From positions 124,001-188,000 of the forward strand of contig BSBM01002119.1 in assembly GCA_027924585.1 (NCBI GenBank): a DNA stretch of 64,000 nt. Direction: 5' to 3'. This DNA comes from Larix kaempferi. Its lineage: Eukaryota > Streptophyta > Pinopsida > Pinales > Pinaceae. Positions 22,486 to 34,226 of the stretch are shown one piece after another. A model generated the notes under the pieces. That model was not told the origin of the DNA and made no database searches. It worked only from the letters and a program-made list of their open reading frames with translations. The translations under genes and the position numbers were made by a program. How positions within the stretch are numbered: position 1 is the stretch's first letter; each line of letters begins with the position of its first letter.

Positions 22486-23871
22486 CTTTGTTCAGACTCT
22501 TGAACCTAGAGGCCTATTCATGCTTCACCTAGAAAATTTACTTGATAACTTACCTACTTGACCTCCAGCCATAGCCATCTTTCGAGGTACCTGCACAACG
22601 ATAACGACAATTACATTAAAAATATATATAAATATATGGAGGCACTATGTAAAATACTGTATAAAAGAGAACCTAAGTATAAACAAGTAGCAGTGATTTT
22701 GAACTTCCCACAATCTATCTGCATATAAATTCAACTATGGGCCACCTTTTAGGGCACGTTAACTTGGATCATGCTTGAAGTGGCTTAACACAGTCAGATG
22801 GAGGTTCAGGGTTCTGTTAAATTATATATTATCTTGCAGTGTGTCGTGATATACATTAACAAAATCGATTGAATAGCGTGCTCTTTAAATAAATTTGCAT
22901 TATTAACAGTCATTGCAAAGCATCCCTGAGTTCCAAAAATAGACTATCCATCAAATTCTTCTGCTAAACAAATATTTCCCCGAGAAGCATGAAGGAAGAA
23001 TTGTACAATACCTACCTTTGCGTTTGATAAGCTTGCACAAGCTTTTCAAACTGCACATAAATTTATGCAGTCTCTTTCTCGGAAGAATCGAATGCTTGGC
23101 TAAATGCAGATATACACAAACCTTGGCAAACCCTTTTAAATGTGAAGAACCACGTTATAAGACCTTGGAATCAAATTCTGAATTCTGAGAGCAAGAGAAG
23201 AATAGATGGCAGTCCATTTCTTTCAATCCAAATCCGCAGGTCGATTCTCTTCTGCAACATTAAAAATCATAAGAATGAAAAATATGACACACTGCCAACT
23301 GGCCCTTGGCCACTGCCAGGATTCCCATTTTGCTATGGTATGCCTCATCCGAGTGGCACATCAAAAAGGGATGAGGCTAGATACAAGTCGCACGTGAATT
23401 TGGCAGAACAGATAACCATCAGACCTGGCACCTAAGTCCAGAGAAGCCCATTTTCTGCAGTGCAGAGCCAACTTCAGGTCACGTTTCTTTATGCAACTTT
23501 CAAAAAAAAAAAAAAAATTGAAATTAAATAGGATGATGCAGAGAACAGACTTAATGGGTTCATCTACAGTGAATTTATTTAAAATCTTGATAGCAAAGAC
23601 GACCAAATGTGTTGTTGTGCGCCAACCATACACCATGGATATTGATGTAAACTAATTGTATTCAGGTTTTAGAATTCACGCAATGGGGACCGGTTAGGTC
23701 GAGCCCTGCATTTTCCAAGTGATGCGAATAACATAATTGTGTGCCTGCACGATCAAACAGAAGCCATCCTAATACTGAAAGCCATCTAGCATTTAGTGTG
23801 GACATTAAATCAGTGTTAGTTAATTATGTTTCTAACAGACGAAAAGAAAAGGTAATGAAAAGAAGAATGAC
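22486..23871. other. Leader of C, distal part of captured DNA
   Basis: No element gene. The first about 80 bases resemble a normal chromovirus leader. After that the DNA is unlike the element and appears to continue the captured host sequence on the minus strand (intron or later exons). One exon-like end is visible: minus-strand FEKLVQAYQT followed by a GTAGGT donor at about 23023. A 15-base A-run lies at about 23503. I could not find the next expected RNase H2A exon. Confidence 0.4.
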
Positions 23872-23943
23872 CTGCAAACTTCAATGTAGCAAGGGTTTCC
23901 TGGTAAGAAGCTGAACAATATAAACATCCATACACCATGGGAC
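23872..23943 (-). pseudogene. RNASEH2A: Captured RNase H2 subunit A, exon fragment 2
   Basis: A 72-bp exon between a CTCTCAG acceptor and a GCAG/GTCATT donor. It reads GPMVYGCLYCSASYQETL and then ATLKFA, in frame with the previous exon across an 84-bp intron (23944-24027). This is the conserved segment following the DEAGRG motif in eukaryotic RNase HII / RNase H2 subunit A, the catalytic subunit that cleaves RNA in RNA/DNA hybrids and removes ribonucleotides from DNA. It lies antisense to element C. The following exon (normally opening with DSKTL-type residues) was not found, so the copy is truncated. Confidence 0.85.
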
Positions 23944-24027
23944 CTGAGAGTAACAAAAATTAATTAGGCCAATTTCTGGCGTTAAATGTTGCAGATAGAG
24001 ATTGTTGTCGATGAAGGTGTACTTAAC

Positions 24028-24120
24028 CTAAAACTGGGCCTCTGCCAGCTTCATCGATGCCCATCATGCATGACTTGCTAGCCCAATCAGGGAGAGGATT
24101 CGAACCCATGACTATTCTTG
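24028..24120 (-). pseudogene. RNASEH2A: Captured RNase H2 subunit A, exon fragment 1
   Basis: Minus-strand exon ending at a TTTTAG/GTTAAG donor. From the ATG at 24120 it reads MGSNPLPDWASKSC, then MMGIDEAGRGPVLG. MGIDEAGRGPVLG is the diagnostic first active-site motif of RNase HII, with the first catalytic Asp of DEAGRG intact. The frame is also open further upstream, so the start is provisional. The bases around the ATG also match a pol III B-box (GGTTCGAATCC). Retained introns show capture from genomic DNA and not from mRNA. With only N-terminal exons it cannot make the enzyme. Confidence 0.85.
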
Positions 24121-25014
24121 TGAAGTACACTCTCCTCCTCAGTCCCTTTTGATTATCCTTACTTCTGTGTTTCCTGAAAGAAATTGCCCGCCAAAATCCC
24201 ACAGACAGTGGACCAAATTATCGGAAAACCATACTATAGATAGATAGCCAGTCACGGCAAATGATAGATGCCCACAAATGCGTCCAGTAGTGAAGGAAAG
24301 ATCTTAAATCTTTGTGAGTGGCCCAAAGTCTAAAATCGAGCCCAGCCCTAGCGCTCGACAGCTGAGAGCTTACAAAGCGAACCAGCGGCTGAGCCCAAAC
24401 GGCCCACGCACATCATTCAAGCATCAAGCTCACGCAAGACCACTCCCTCCTTTTGTTACACAAAGTCGACCCCTTGTTGATGAACCAAGCAGTGCGCACT
24501 TCGTTATGTAAGTAGATCTCACAAAGCTACGCTCAAGAACGGTAAACCCCTGGGAGGCGTAAGAGGCTGAAAATAACCATATCCACCACCCAGGTTGGAT
24601 TTCCGTGGACTGCCAGAAATTGAAATAGAATAAAGCCACTGAGAATACGAAAAACTCAACAGTAATCAGATAAACACCCTACAATAGCCATAAAACACCA
24701 AAAATGAAAGGGTAAATCCCGTTCATTCTTTACAATAGCAGGTCTGACAGTAGTATTCTGCAGTAGAAAAATGGAAAGCTCCTTCCTTTCTGAAACCCTA
24801 AGCGAGCTTGCATTTGAGTTGCAGAGTTAAAACTCCAGGAGAGAGGGTGAAAATGGCCGCGCCTTGGGGATTGACTCTATTTAGGGTTTCCCCCACTTTC
24901 CAAGGGCGGTGGGTTGCTTGGAGAGACCGCGTGTCCTTCATGCATACTCGCTCTCTGCATGGCGGTGAAAGGCCGCGTGGTAAAATAAAATCTACGGTTT
25001 GTAAATCTACGGCT
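24121..25014 (-). other. Leader of C: probable 5' end of the captured gene
   Basis: Reading the minus strand toward the RNase H2A exons, this holds a CT-rich stretch (24840-24860), an AGGGTTT motif typical of plant 5' ends, and open stretches with MALFYFNFWQ and LLGSSTRGRLCVTKGG (24430-24639). It may be the promoter, 5' UTR and first intron of the captured gene. I cannot define exons here. Confidence 0.35.
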
Positions 25015-25480
25015 ATAATATAGGTTATATTAAAGTTTAAATTTATTGTTATATATTATGATAGAAAATAGGTTGTACGAAAATTTAATTTATTCATGTT
25101 TTGTTAGAATATATGTTTTATAAAATTTAAATTTATTCATATTTTGATTAGAATATATGTATTATAAAGATTAATTTTACTTTTCTGTTATAATAAATGT
25201 TGTATTAAAGTTTAAATTTATTGTTATATACTCTCATAGAATATATGTGTTATAAAAATTTAATTTATTCATACTTTGTTAGAAAATATGTATTATAAGA
25301 ATTAATTTTTCTTTTCTGTTATAACATATGTTGTTAAAAATATGTTTCATAGGAATTTTAAATTTTTTTTATTTTATTAAACTTAACTATGATTGGTTGA
25401 GGTTTAAACAAATAATGTTAATTAAGTTGTTTAGATTAAAGGGTAACTTTTAAAGTTAACTAAAATGGAGATATTAAAAT
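25015..25480. repeat. AT-rich tandem repeat in the leader of C
   Basis: Diverged repeats built from AAATTTATT, AGAATATATGT and TATAAAAATTTAA blocks recur at roughly 60- and 120-180-bp spacing. No coding. It separates the captured DNA from the part leading to gag. Confidence 0.65.
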
Positions 25481-25745
25481 TTTTTTTTTTTTCGAGATTT
25501 CAACTCCTAGTCGAAGGGATGAAGGAGACCCGAAATCTCAAAAACAAGACACCATTAAGACCAGCACGACGAGCTGAACACCATGACAGGATTGTTTAAA
25601 TAAAAACAACTATAGATTTTACTGCGCTAATCTTGACAATTTGTTATCTCATGATGCAAGTTATTGAATACCTACATTTTAGTTCCGCGGATATTTGATT
25701 GAACAACTAAGGATATGGTTTTATTTTAATAACTCAGGAACTATC

Positions 25746-28700
25746 ATGGTGACAACACGCAGAGGTCGAGGTCGGGGTCAAGGTCGACCACCGTCACCAC
25801 CACCTCCGCCACCACCAACACCGCCACCACCAACCTCAACACCAGAAATGCAGATCATAATGAGGTCATTGGAGGCTATTATGACCACGATGAACAGGCA
25901 GTCGGAAAGGGCCGCCGAGGTGGAAACCACTCAAGTGAGTTGAGAGAACTCTGAAAGGGCACATGGCCTGAGACTGGAACCGCTTCAGGACATATCGAGG
26001 GAGTTGCAAAAGATAAAGGTTCCAGAGTTTTCTGGAGGACGACCCGGTAAGCATGCCGAAGCATGGCTGGAAGGCATGAAGAGATGCTTCGCATTGAATG
26101 AGTACACATCTAGTTCCAAGGCTAGGATGGCCGTCTTTCAGCTTAAAGGTGATGCTTTGAATTGGTGGTCAGACCTCGAGAAGCAGTTGCACCTTAATCC
26201 TCTTACAACTTCTTGGGAACTGTTCGAGGAGAGGTTCCACATGAAGTATTTGCCAAATTATTACAAGGAAGAACAGGCAGGTGCACTCCATGCCTTAGTA
26301 CAGGGAGACAAGACAGTGGAGGAGTATGAATCTCGATTTATGGAACTGGTAAAATATGTTCCTTACCTAGATGCAGATGATTGTCAGGTAGAGCGTTTTG
26401 TGTATGGACTTAACTACAAGATTAGAGCTGCTGTGCGGATGTGGAAGCCAACTTCAGTTGCCATGGCAGTTGAGTATGCTCGTTATGCAGCTGATATGTC
26501 AGATGGAAAAGGGGGTAGTAAGTTGACAGGAACCAATCAGTATGTTACAGGGAAGGCGTCACGCCCTTACTTCAGGGGAGGACAATCTAGGCCTCCTCCT
26601 TACGGTAACAGGTTCACACCGAGGGGTAATACTTCAGTTAACTCAATCTCGCAGGCATCGTCCGCAACCCACCAAAGCCAGGGACGTACACAGGGAAGTT
26701 CCTATAGAGGAGCAAGGGGTTTTAGAGGAACCAGGGGAAGGAACTCATCTCAGAGGATTCCTTCGAGCAACAGGCAAGCCCCTCCCAATCTCTCTTGTTG
26801 GGGATGCGGAGGTCCTCATTTCCAGCGAGACTGTCCCGAGGGTCAGTCAAGCAGCAGGCACAGGGAAGGAAAGGCACCCATGGATAGTTCGGGTAACAGT
26901 CATCGGATTCATGCAGCGGTGCATAACCACCAGGCAGAACATCAGTCTACCGTAGTAGAATCCACTGGTAATGTAAACAATGTCAAACTTAAAATTTTGT
27001 TTGATCCAGGAGCAACTGATAGTTTTATTTCACCATTTGCATTAGATAAATGTGGGTTGGCAGCCTACGAGCACGATGATTTCAAACTGGTTGAAATGGC
27101 TTCAGGAGCTAAGCAAACAGTAGGTCTTAAAGTGAGAAGTTGTGAGGTTGACTTAGGAGTGTGCACCACTAAGTTGGATGCTTATGTCACCAATTTGGGG
27201 ACTTATGACCTCATTATTGGCATGGATTGGTTAGAAGACCATAGAGCTTTCATAGACTGCTATGCAAAGAAGGTGTTGTGCCTCGATGACGAGGGAAGGA
27301 CAATTCAAATCCAAGGCTTGAAGAGGAAGGTATCCCTCCGTTTCATCTCTATGGTGAAAGCTAAGCGGTGCCTAAGACAAGGATGCCAGTTGTTCGTAGT
27401 GGAGGCCGTGAGCGATAGTAAAGGACCTTCCTTGAATTCTTACCCAGTACTTTCTAAGTTCAAGGATGTCTTTCCGAAGGAATTACCAGGACTACCTCCA
27501 GAAAGAGAGCTCAATTTCACAATCGAACTAAAACCTGATGCAGAACCTATCTCAAAAACTCCTTATAGAATGACAACTCCAGAGCTCCGTGAGTTACAGA
27601 TCCAGTTAAAAGAATTGCTAGATTTGGGACTGATTAGACCTAGTATCTCACTGTGGGGAGCACCAGTGATCTTCGTTAAGAAGAAGGATGGATCTCTGCG
27701 ACTGTGCATAGATTACAGAGATTTGAACAAAGCCACCGTGAAGAACAGGTATCCCATACCAAGAATTGATGACCTCTTTGATCAAATGAAAGGTGCGTCA
27801 GTCTTCTCAAAGATTGATTTGCGATCAGGATATCACCAGTTGAGGATCAAGGAAGGCGACATTCCTAAGACTGCCTTTCGAACTCGATTTGGGCATTACG
27901 AGTTTGTAGTGGTACCATTTGGTTTGACCAATGCTCCAGCTGTATTCATGAGCCTCATGAATGGGGTCTTCCGAAAATACTTGGACCACTTTGTTCAGGT
28001 CTTCTTAGATGATATTCTTATCTATTCTAAGAATGAGAAGGAGCACGAGGAACACTTGCGGTTAGTCTTGACATGCTTAAGGGAACATAAACTTTATGGT
28101 AAATTGTCAAAGTGTTCCTTCTTCCAAAAAGAGATTCACTACTTGGGGCACATCATCTCTGGTGAAGGGATCTCTGTAGACCCAGAAAAGGTAAAGGCCA
28201 TTGAAGATTGGCCAATTCCAAGGAATGCTCATGAGGTGCGCAGCTTCATGGGGTTAGCAGGCTATTACCGGAGGTTTGTGGAAGGATTTTCTAAAATTGC
28301 AAAACCTATTACCACCTTGCAACGCAAGGGAATCCGGTATGAATGGACCGATGAATGCGATGCCGCTTTTACAAAGTTAAAAAGATTGTTGACAAGTGCA
28401 CCAATCTTGCGGGTACCAGACATGGATAAAGATTTCATGGTATGCACCGATGCCTCGAAGCAAGGATTAGGAGCGGTGTTGATGCAGGAAGGCGGGGTAA
28501 TAGCTTATGCATCTCGAAAGTTGAAACCTCATGAGGAGCAGTATGCCACGCATGATCTAGAATTGGCAGCAGTAATGTTGGCACTAAAATTATGGAGGCA
28601 CTACCTAGTTGGTAGAAGCTTCACCCTTAAAACAGACCATCAGAGCTTGCAATACATCTTTACCCAAAGGGATTTGAATGCTAGGCAAAGGCGATGGAGT

Positions 28701-30257
28701 GAGTTCATGAGTGAGTATGACTTTGGTATCTCTTACATCAAAGGAAAGGAGAATGTGGTGGCAGACGCTCTAAGCCGAAGGCCAAGACTTTTCTCCTTAA
28801 TTCCCTTGAAGGTTGACTTGAGGGAAAGGGTACTAGGACAACTATTGGGCGATAGTTGGTATCTAAAAGTAACCTCATCTATTCAGAATGGAAAGAAATA
28901 GGAATTGAAGTATGATGGGTACCATCTTGAGGAAGATGGGTTGTTGCGGTATCAGGGAAGGATGTATGTTCCTAAGGAAGGTGATATCAGGAAAACAATC
29001 CTTAGAGAGGCCCATAGATCACATTACTGTGCACACCCAGGAGTGAAGAAGATGTATGCTGACATGAAGCAACTCTTCTTTTGGCCAGGTATGAAGATGG
29101 ATGTAGTGGATTTTGTTTCGAAGTGCCTTGAGTGTCAACAAGTGAAGGCAGATCATCGTCACCCGGCCGGTCTCCTACAACCGCATGATATTCCTATGAC
29201 TAAATGGGAAGTCATTTCCATGGACTTCGTTGTAGGATTACCACTCACATCTCTGAGACATAATGCTATTTTGGTGGTAGTCGACAAACTGACCAAAAGT
29301 GCTCACTTCATTCCAGTCAGAGACACCTATGATGTGACAAATGTGGCAAGGGTATTCATAAATGAGATTGTACGTCTTCATGGAGTTCCTAAAAAGATAA
29401 TCTCGGACAGAGACCCTAAGTTCACCTCCAGATTTTGGACAAGCATGCAGTCAGCATTAGGGACACAATTGAACTTAAGCTCAGCTTATCACCCCGAGAC
29501 AGATGGACAGACTGAGAGGGTGAATCAAGTGATGGAGGACATGCTTAGGATGTATGTTATGGATCAACAGACACAGTGGGAGAAATATCTTCCTTTAGTG
29601 GAGTTTGCATACAACAATAGTCATCACAGCTCCATTGGTATGCCGCCATATCAGGCATTGTATGGGAGGCCGTGCAGGACACCACTCAGTTGGGACAGGT
29701 TAGAGGATCGAGTTTTAATTGGGCCTGAATTGATTCAGGAAATGGAGGAGCAAGTGATACAGATTAGGCAGCGGCTGAAGGAAGCACAGGATAGGCAAAA
29801 GAGTTACGCTGATGCACACAGATCAGATAGAATTTATGGAGTAGGGGATCGTGTATTTATTCGCATCAGACCAAATAAAAGTACCATTCGGTTTGGGAAG
29901 GGTACCAAGATGTCACCTCGCTTTATAGGTCCATTTGAGATTCTTGAGAAAATCAAACCAGTTGCTTATCGTCTTGCGCTGCCACCCCACTTGCATAAAA
30001 CTCATAATGTATTTCCTGTTTCTGTATTACGACATTACATAGCTGATGAGACTCACAAAATTCATTGGAAGGAATTGCAGGTCTCGGACGAGGGAACCTT
30101 CAGGGTCGAACCATTACGTATACTTGATCGTAGGGTTCGACAGCTCCGTAGTCGCCATGTGGACCAAGTTAAGGTCCAATGGGACAAGTATAGCCCAGGG
30201 TCTGCTACCTGGGAGGATGCAGAGACCATGCGTCGAGATTTTCCCTCACTATTTTGA
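25746..30257 (+). pseudogene. gag-pol of element C (two nonsense codons)
   Basis: Single polyprotein frame from the ATG at 25746. A Pro-rich N-terminus precedes the gag domain (26004-26560), an Arg/Gly/Ser-rich linker and a knuckle [13 protein letters not shown] (26796-26834), which has three residues, not four, before the His. Protease: [10 protein letters not shown] (near 26998). [27 protein letters not shown] and catalytic FLDD (28002-28013). RNase [14 protein letters not shown] and TDHQSLQYI (28440-28660). Integrase: HHCC near 29020-29140, then Asp, Asp, Glu in MDFVVGLP, SDRDPKFTS and ETDGQTERVN. A chromodomain (30090-30250: EPLRILDRRVRQL, VQWDK, ATWEDAETM) marks the Tekay/Del group. Breaks: TGA at 25941 and TAG at 28899, both explainable by one C-to-T change. 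Confidence 0.93.
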
Positions 30258-30282
30258 CCATAACTTCGGGACGAAGTTTCCC

Positions 30283-30296
30283 GAAGGGTGGGTGTA
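30283..30296 (+). other. Polypurine tract of C
   Basis: GAAGGGTGGGTGTA, purine-rich, ends at the start of the 3' LTR. Confidence 0.7.
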
Positions 30297-33061
30297 TGTA
30301 ATGCCCATATTTTGATTCGGCATATTTATTAGTTAGACACACCATACTTTATTTCTTATATATATTTTGTCGAACTCAGCTCGACTGAGTAAACTATATT
30401 GGACCTCATTATATGATGTTACTCTGTCTTATGATTTCACCATGATTATGATGTTACTATGTTATGGAGTTATGATGTCATGATTATCATATGATTTCCT
30501 TATTTTACGATTGCAGTATATGTTTATATGTTTTCCTTAATGAAATGTGAAATATATGGTTCGGTACGTGGATACCATCTTCTTATATGAATTGCTGAAA
30601 TGTTATATGTCATACGCATCTATGATGAGCTAAAAGGTTACATGAAATAAAATGATAACATGGATCAATTGGTGATCAATGGAAAATGCTTTCTATAAAT
30701 TGTATTTTGCAAAACACTAACCTACAGGACACAGGGGCTATGGGATAGCCAGTTACTTGATCTGATATGTATTGGAAAGGAAAAACATGTTCATACAGCA
30801 AACCTTAGCAGCCAAAATGAGGATACGATAACACAAACTGATAATCCCGATAGCAGCAAGTATGAGTTGATAAGGGCGTAGGCCCAGTATGTTGAGAGGG
30901 ATGGATGTGTTTCCCACCCTATGGTTCCATGAGACCCAAGGTCATGGGAGGGCCGTGCTGAGACACGCTCCCCATGTTGTTGTGATGACGATGGTCGGAT
31001 GTCTGCTAGGGGAGGATAGGTCCGCTGTTCAGCCGACGCTATCGCTCTCAAGTTCTATGTGGTCAGATCGGTGAGTCCAACATCCACTGTTGTACTAGCA
31101 GAGGAAGGATAGGGAGGATGCTGGACGTAGGTTATGATGGGAGGATGTGTTAGTTAGTACTGTTGGGGGTTTAGTATTCCTTGATTCCGAGTTAGTGGAA
31201 GTAGGCACCCTTCCTTGTACATGATTGATTAAACTAATGTAAAGATAAAGAGAATGATGTTAAATCGTAAAGGGTTAACTGTTAAATAACTGAGGATGTT
31301 AAAGTAATTATACTATATATTATGCTTGCTCTTCTGCATGGGGGTAGATACTATTATTAATTAGCAAGTATGCATAGGCGGAATGGGGTTGTTTATAGTA
31401 CATATCCGACATGTGCATACACTGGCCATGCATGCACACCTTGTACGTGTACAATATTACTGGTGTATAACATACTTGTCATGCTTGAATAGTAGTATAA
31501 ATGTCATAGATAACTCAGTTAAGGATACATCAATCAACTTAGGTAATGAATGGTTAGGTTGTCAATGTGTAAATAAGTGAATTAGTAATTATATGAAAAC
31601 ATTGTAATAATAAACTAAGACAAGTGTCGTCAGTTAACATTGTCATAGGAGAAATGTTGTGAATAGGGTAATGATAGTGTCTAATTAATTAGTAAAATTG
31701 TTTAAGCCCTCACAAGTGCTTTGTTTATAAGAACAAGGATGCTATGTTGATGATAGGGTACTCATGTGATAAACAAATAATTAAGAATACTATGATTAAT
31801 TCACCTTTTATTATTGTTAAATGGTGATTTAATTATTATTATTAATTAATAAATGGTGATCTAATTATTATTATTACTTAATTAATAATATTCCAGCAAC
31901 ATTTATATATCCCTATCGTAACAATTGCAATGTAAGTAAGATTTAAAATATTGATTTATAAATTAATATTGTGTGATTATTTCCATTTCAAAAGTTAGCC
32001 ATAATAGGATAATCATTTCTTGGAATGAACGTGATGTGATGGAAAATGGTTATTTAATTATTCAATGTTAATCTTGGAGTTTAAACCTCAAGCTAAGTAG
32101 TCTCGACGGATAAGGTGGACCATTAAGACACATCATGTCCAAGTTGAAAAGGGGCAACTAATTATATAATATTTTATTAACTACATTAATAACATTAAAT
32201 ACCAAGGATAGCGAATAGACTTGTATTTAATGAAGCTTGTCCCGAATGGATAACCCTTGGGTGATAATCCCCACCATAATAAATACTTACGACCGTCAAT
32301 CCAAAAAAAACCAACTAATTTTTCCATGAGAGTAATTAATTATACTTTTTTATAAAGAACCGTGTATGAATGAACTGGTGATAGGAGTAAATGTTGAGGG
32401 GCTCGAGAGGGGGATTTTGGGGCGGTGGAGTAAGCCCAAGATATTCTCGAGGAAGGGAAATTATATAGAGGGGGAGAGCTTGGAGAAAGGGAGGTCTTTT
32501 GATGGGGGAAGAAAAGAAGTTCGGAGAAGAGAAGTTTGGAGAACAGAAAGATTTTGAGAACAGAAGGAAAGACTGCTCTCGGGATTATCAGATTGTGGGC
32601 TCGGGGGCTTGGAAATACTTTGATTTCCAAGGGCCAGCAAGATAATAGCTGGTCGGTAGGGTGGACACTTCAGTTTGGCTGTCTAAGGGGTTATACAACC
32701 TGCTACAACTTACGGTTAGCATCAGCATCAGGTAATTTCTGTTATTGACTACTATGCTTAAACTTACTGTAAACTTGCATAACTTGCTATTTACTGATTT
32801 ACTGCTATTTACTAATTTACTGAGTTGTGAAACATATTCTTATGCCAGAACATGATTTTTGAAAAGGAAATATTGATATGTTTGTCTATTTAAATTACGA
32901 ATGTAATGTTGAGAAAAAAAAACACGACAGAACACTAAATATTATTTAGGCACATAGTAATTCTTAGAAATTTACTCCCATACACTTGATAAAGTTTATT
33001 AAGTAGAAAATTAACTGAGAAATATTACATAGTGCTCTGCTGTAAAAACCAGAGCACTACA
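30297..33061 (+). repeat. 3' LTR of element C
   Basis: 2,765 bp with the same ends as the 5' LTR. The main difference is a 36-bp segment near 30428-30465 (a TTATGATTTCACCATGA-type duplication) absent from the 5' copy. Roughly 25-30 single-base differences were seen by eye. Confidence 0.95.
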
Positions 33062-33880
33062 AAATCCATACCCCACTACGGGTAGTCATCTAATAGAACT
33101 GGCATATTCTCCCACTGCTCGTACATCTATGTAGTAAAGAACTATCCAGGTGCACCGCCACCACTCTGGGGCATCATCTCTCCCCACCGCACCATTCGCA
33201 GCTCGCTCATCAAACCATCCCGAACCGGCACACGAGGCCACAATGTAGGTACCCTCTCGAAAATAAAGCAACATGGAAATGAAGCGTAACTGAACTCTCC
33301 TCCTTGTAACCTTACCTTGTTCAGTTCACACCGAACACGAGCAAGGAACATCTGCCCCCAAGCATAGTAAGTCCCAATCATCACCCGATGAGGCATCAAC
33401 ACCTACCCACCTGACAATCGGTGGGGCGCATGTGCCCCAAGTACCCGTAGTACGTAGGTTGCAACCACTTGCATCGGTGGGTCCCACAAATCACGAACGA
33501 GCAATGCACTAGCATGTACCCGAGACCCCCGACGAAAAAAAATCTCTATTATATCCTCTATATCCATACCCACTGGTATCCTAGGCTATGTATCCCCTAT
33601 CTCACCCAAACGGGGTAGCCTAGTCAGAAAATAAACATCGGTTAAGGTGAGATCCAGTCTCTCACCTTGAACCATAAAGGCATGCATATCCAGATCCCAT
33701 AAATCAATCAACTTGTTCAACAAAATTTTTTTTGAATGCATAAGAGGAATCTGAGCAAACTTCAGCTATCTGACCAAAGCCAAAGCTGCCTATGCATGAT
33801 GGTTCTCCTAAATGATCTACATCAGAGCCTCCAGAATCTCTCTCTCTCGCCATGACACCCTCGGCTGCCTGAACATCCTG
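33062..33880 (-). pseudogene. Antisense ORF of B, plant-mobile-domain-like exon
   Basis: Minus-strand reading frame starting after a TTGACTTGGCAG acceptor at about 33880 and running toward element C's insertion point. It contains KILLNKLIDLWDLDMHAF, then GERLDLTLTDVYFLTRLP, then GTYYAWGQMFLARVRCEL and FPCCFIFERVPTLWPRVPV. The order (a LL-LI-W-HxF block, a GE-LxLTLxDV-FLxxLP block, and a Trp/Phe-rich later block) resembles the plant mobile domain of MAIN-like proteins, which is known in both host genes and retroelements. Stops near 33819, 33810, 33591 and 33405 disrupt it. It is antisense to gag-pol, as reported for extra ORFs in some Tat elements. Assignment is by motif impression only. Confidence 0.55.
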
Positions 33881-33949
33881 CCAAGTCAACAAGAAAATAT
33901 TAAAATATAGAAAAATTTCATAAAAATTCCCCCCAGTAAATAACCCAAA

Positions 33950-34192
33950 TCACGGCTGTGGGTCCCACAGTAGCGATCCAGATCGCAACTGTGGAAGCCC
34001 ATAGCTGTGATCCACATCGCGCCTGTGGAATCCCACAGGCACGGTCCACATCGCGCATGTGGAATCCCACAACTACGATTCACATCATGCTTGTGGAATC
34101 CCATAGCCACAATGCACATCATGCCTGTGGAAGCCCATAGCCACAATCCACATCGCGCCTATGGCAGCCCACACCTGCAATTCAGATCGCGC
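33950..34192. repeat. 34-bp tandem repeat near the 3' end of B
   Basis: Six to seven copies of a 34-bp unit, C(C/T)ACATCGCGC-TGTGGAA-CCCACAG-like, sharing the CACATCG core with the 33-bp leader repeat of the same element. Each unit contains a short inverted TGTGG / CCACA pair. Units are contiguous, so this is not a spaced CRISPR-type array. Confidence 0.8.
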
Positions 34193-34226
34193 AAAAAGGC
34201 TCAAGATCCACGATAAACTGCGCTGG

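Larger units (their letters stand above)
19743..33061 (+). mobile_element. Element C: Tekay/Del-type Ty3/gypsy chromovirus, full length
   Basis: 13.3-kb element with 2.7-kb LTRs at 19743-22471 and 30297-33061, a tRNA-iMet primer site, a 3.3-kb leader carrying a captured gene fragment, one gag-pol frame with a C-terminal chromodomain, and a polypurine tract. Flanking 5-bp sequences are AAATA (19738-19742) and AAATC (33062-33066), a one-base mismatch. LTR identity is about 99% by eye apart from a 36-bp indel near 30430, so this is the youngest insertion judged by LTR divergence. Only two nonsense codons break gag-pol. It interrupts the antisense ORF of element B. Confidence 0.93.

Noticed and set aside
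24095-24125. tRNA gene or SINE head (GGTTCGAATCC B-box) on the minus strand
   Set aside because: No A-box or cloverleaf could be built around it, and the same bases read in frame into the RNase H2A exon. Kept only as a note.
26542-26955. 137-codon ORF overlapping gag-pol of C
   Set aside because: Lies in another frame over the Arg/Gly-rich linker of gag; a shadow of the real frame.
33950-34192. Regular repeats as a possible CRISPR array
   Set aside because: Units are contiguous and diverged with no unique spacers, and the setting is a plant retrotransposon. It is a minisatellite.
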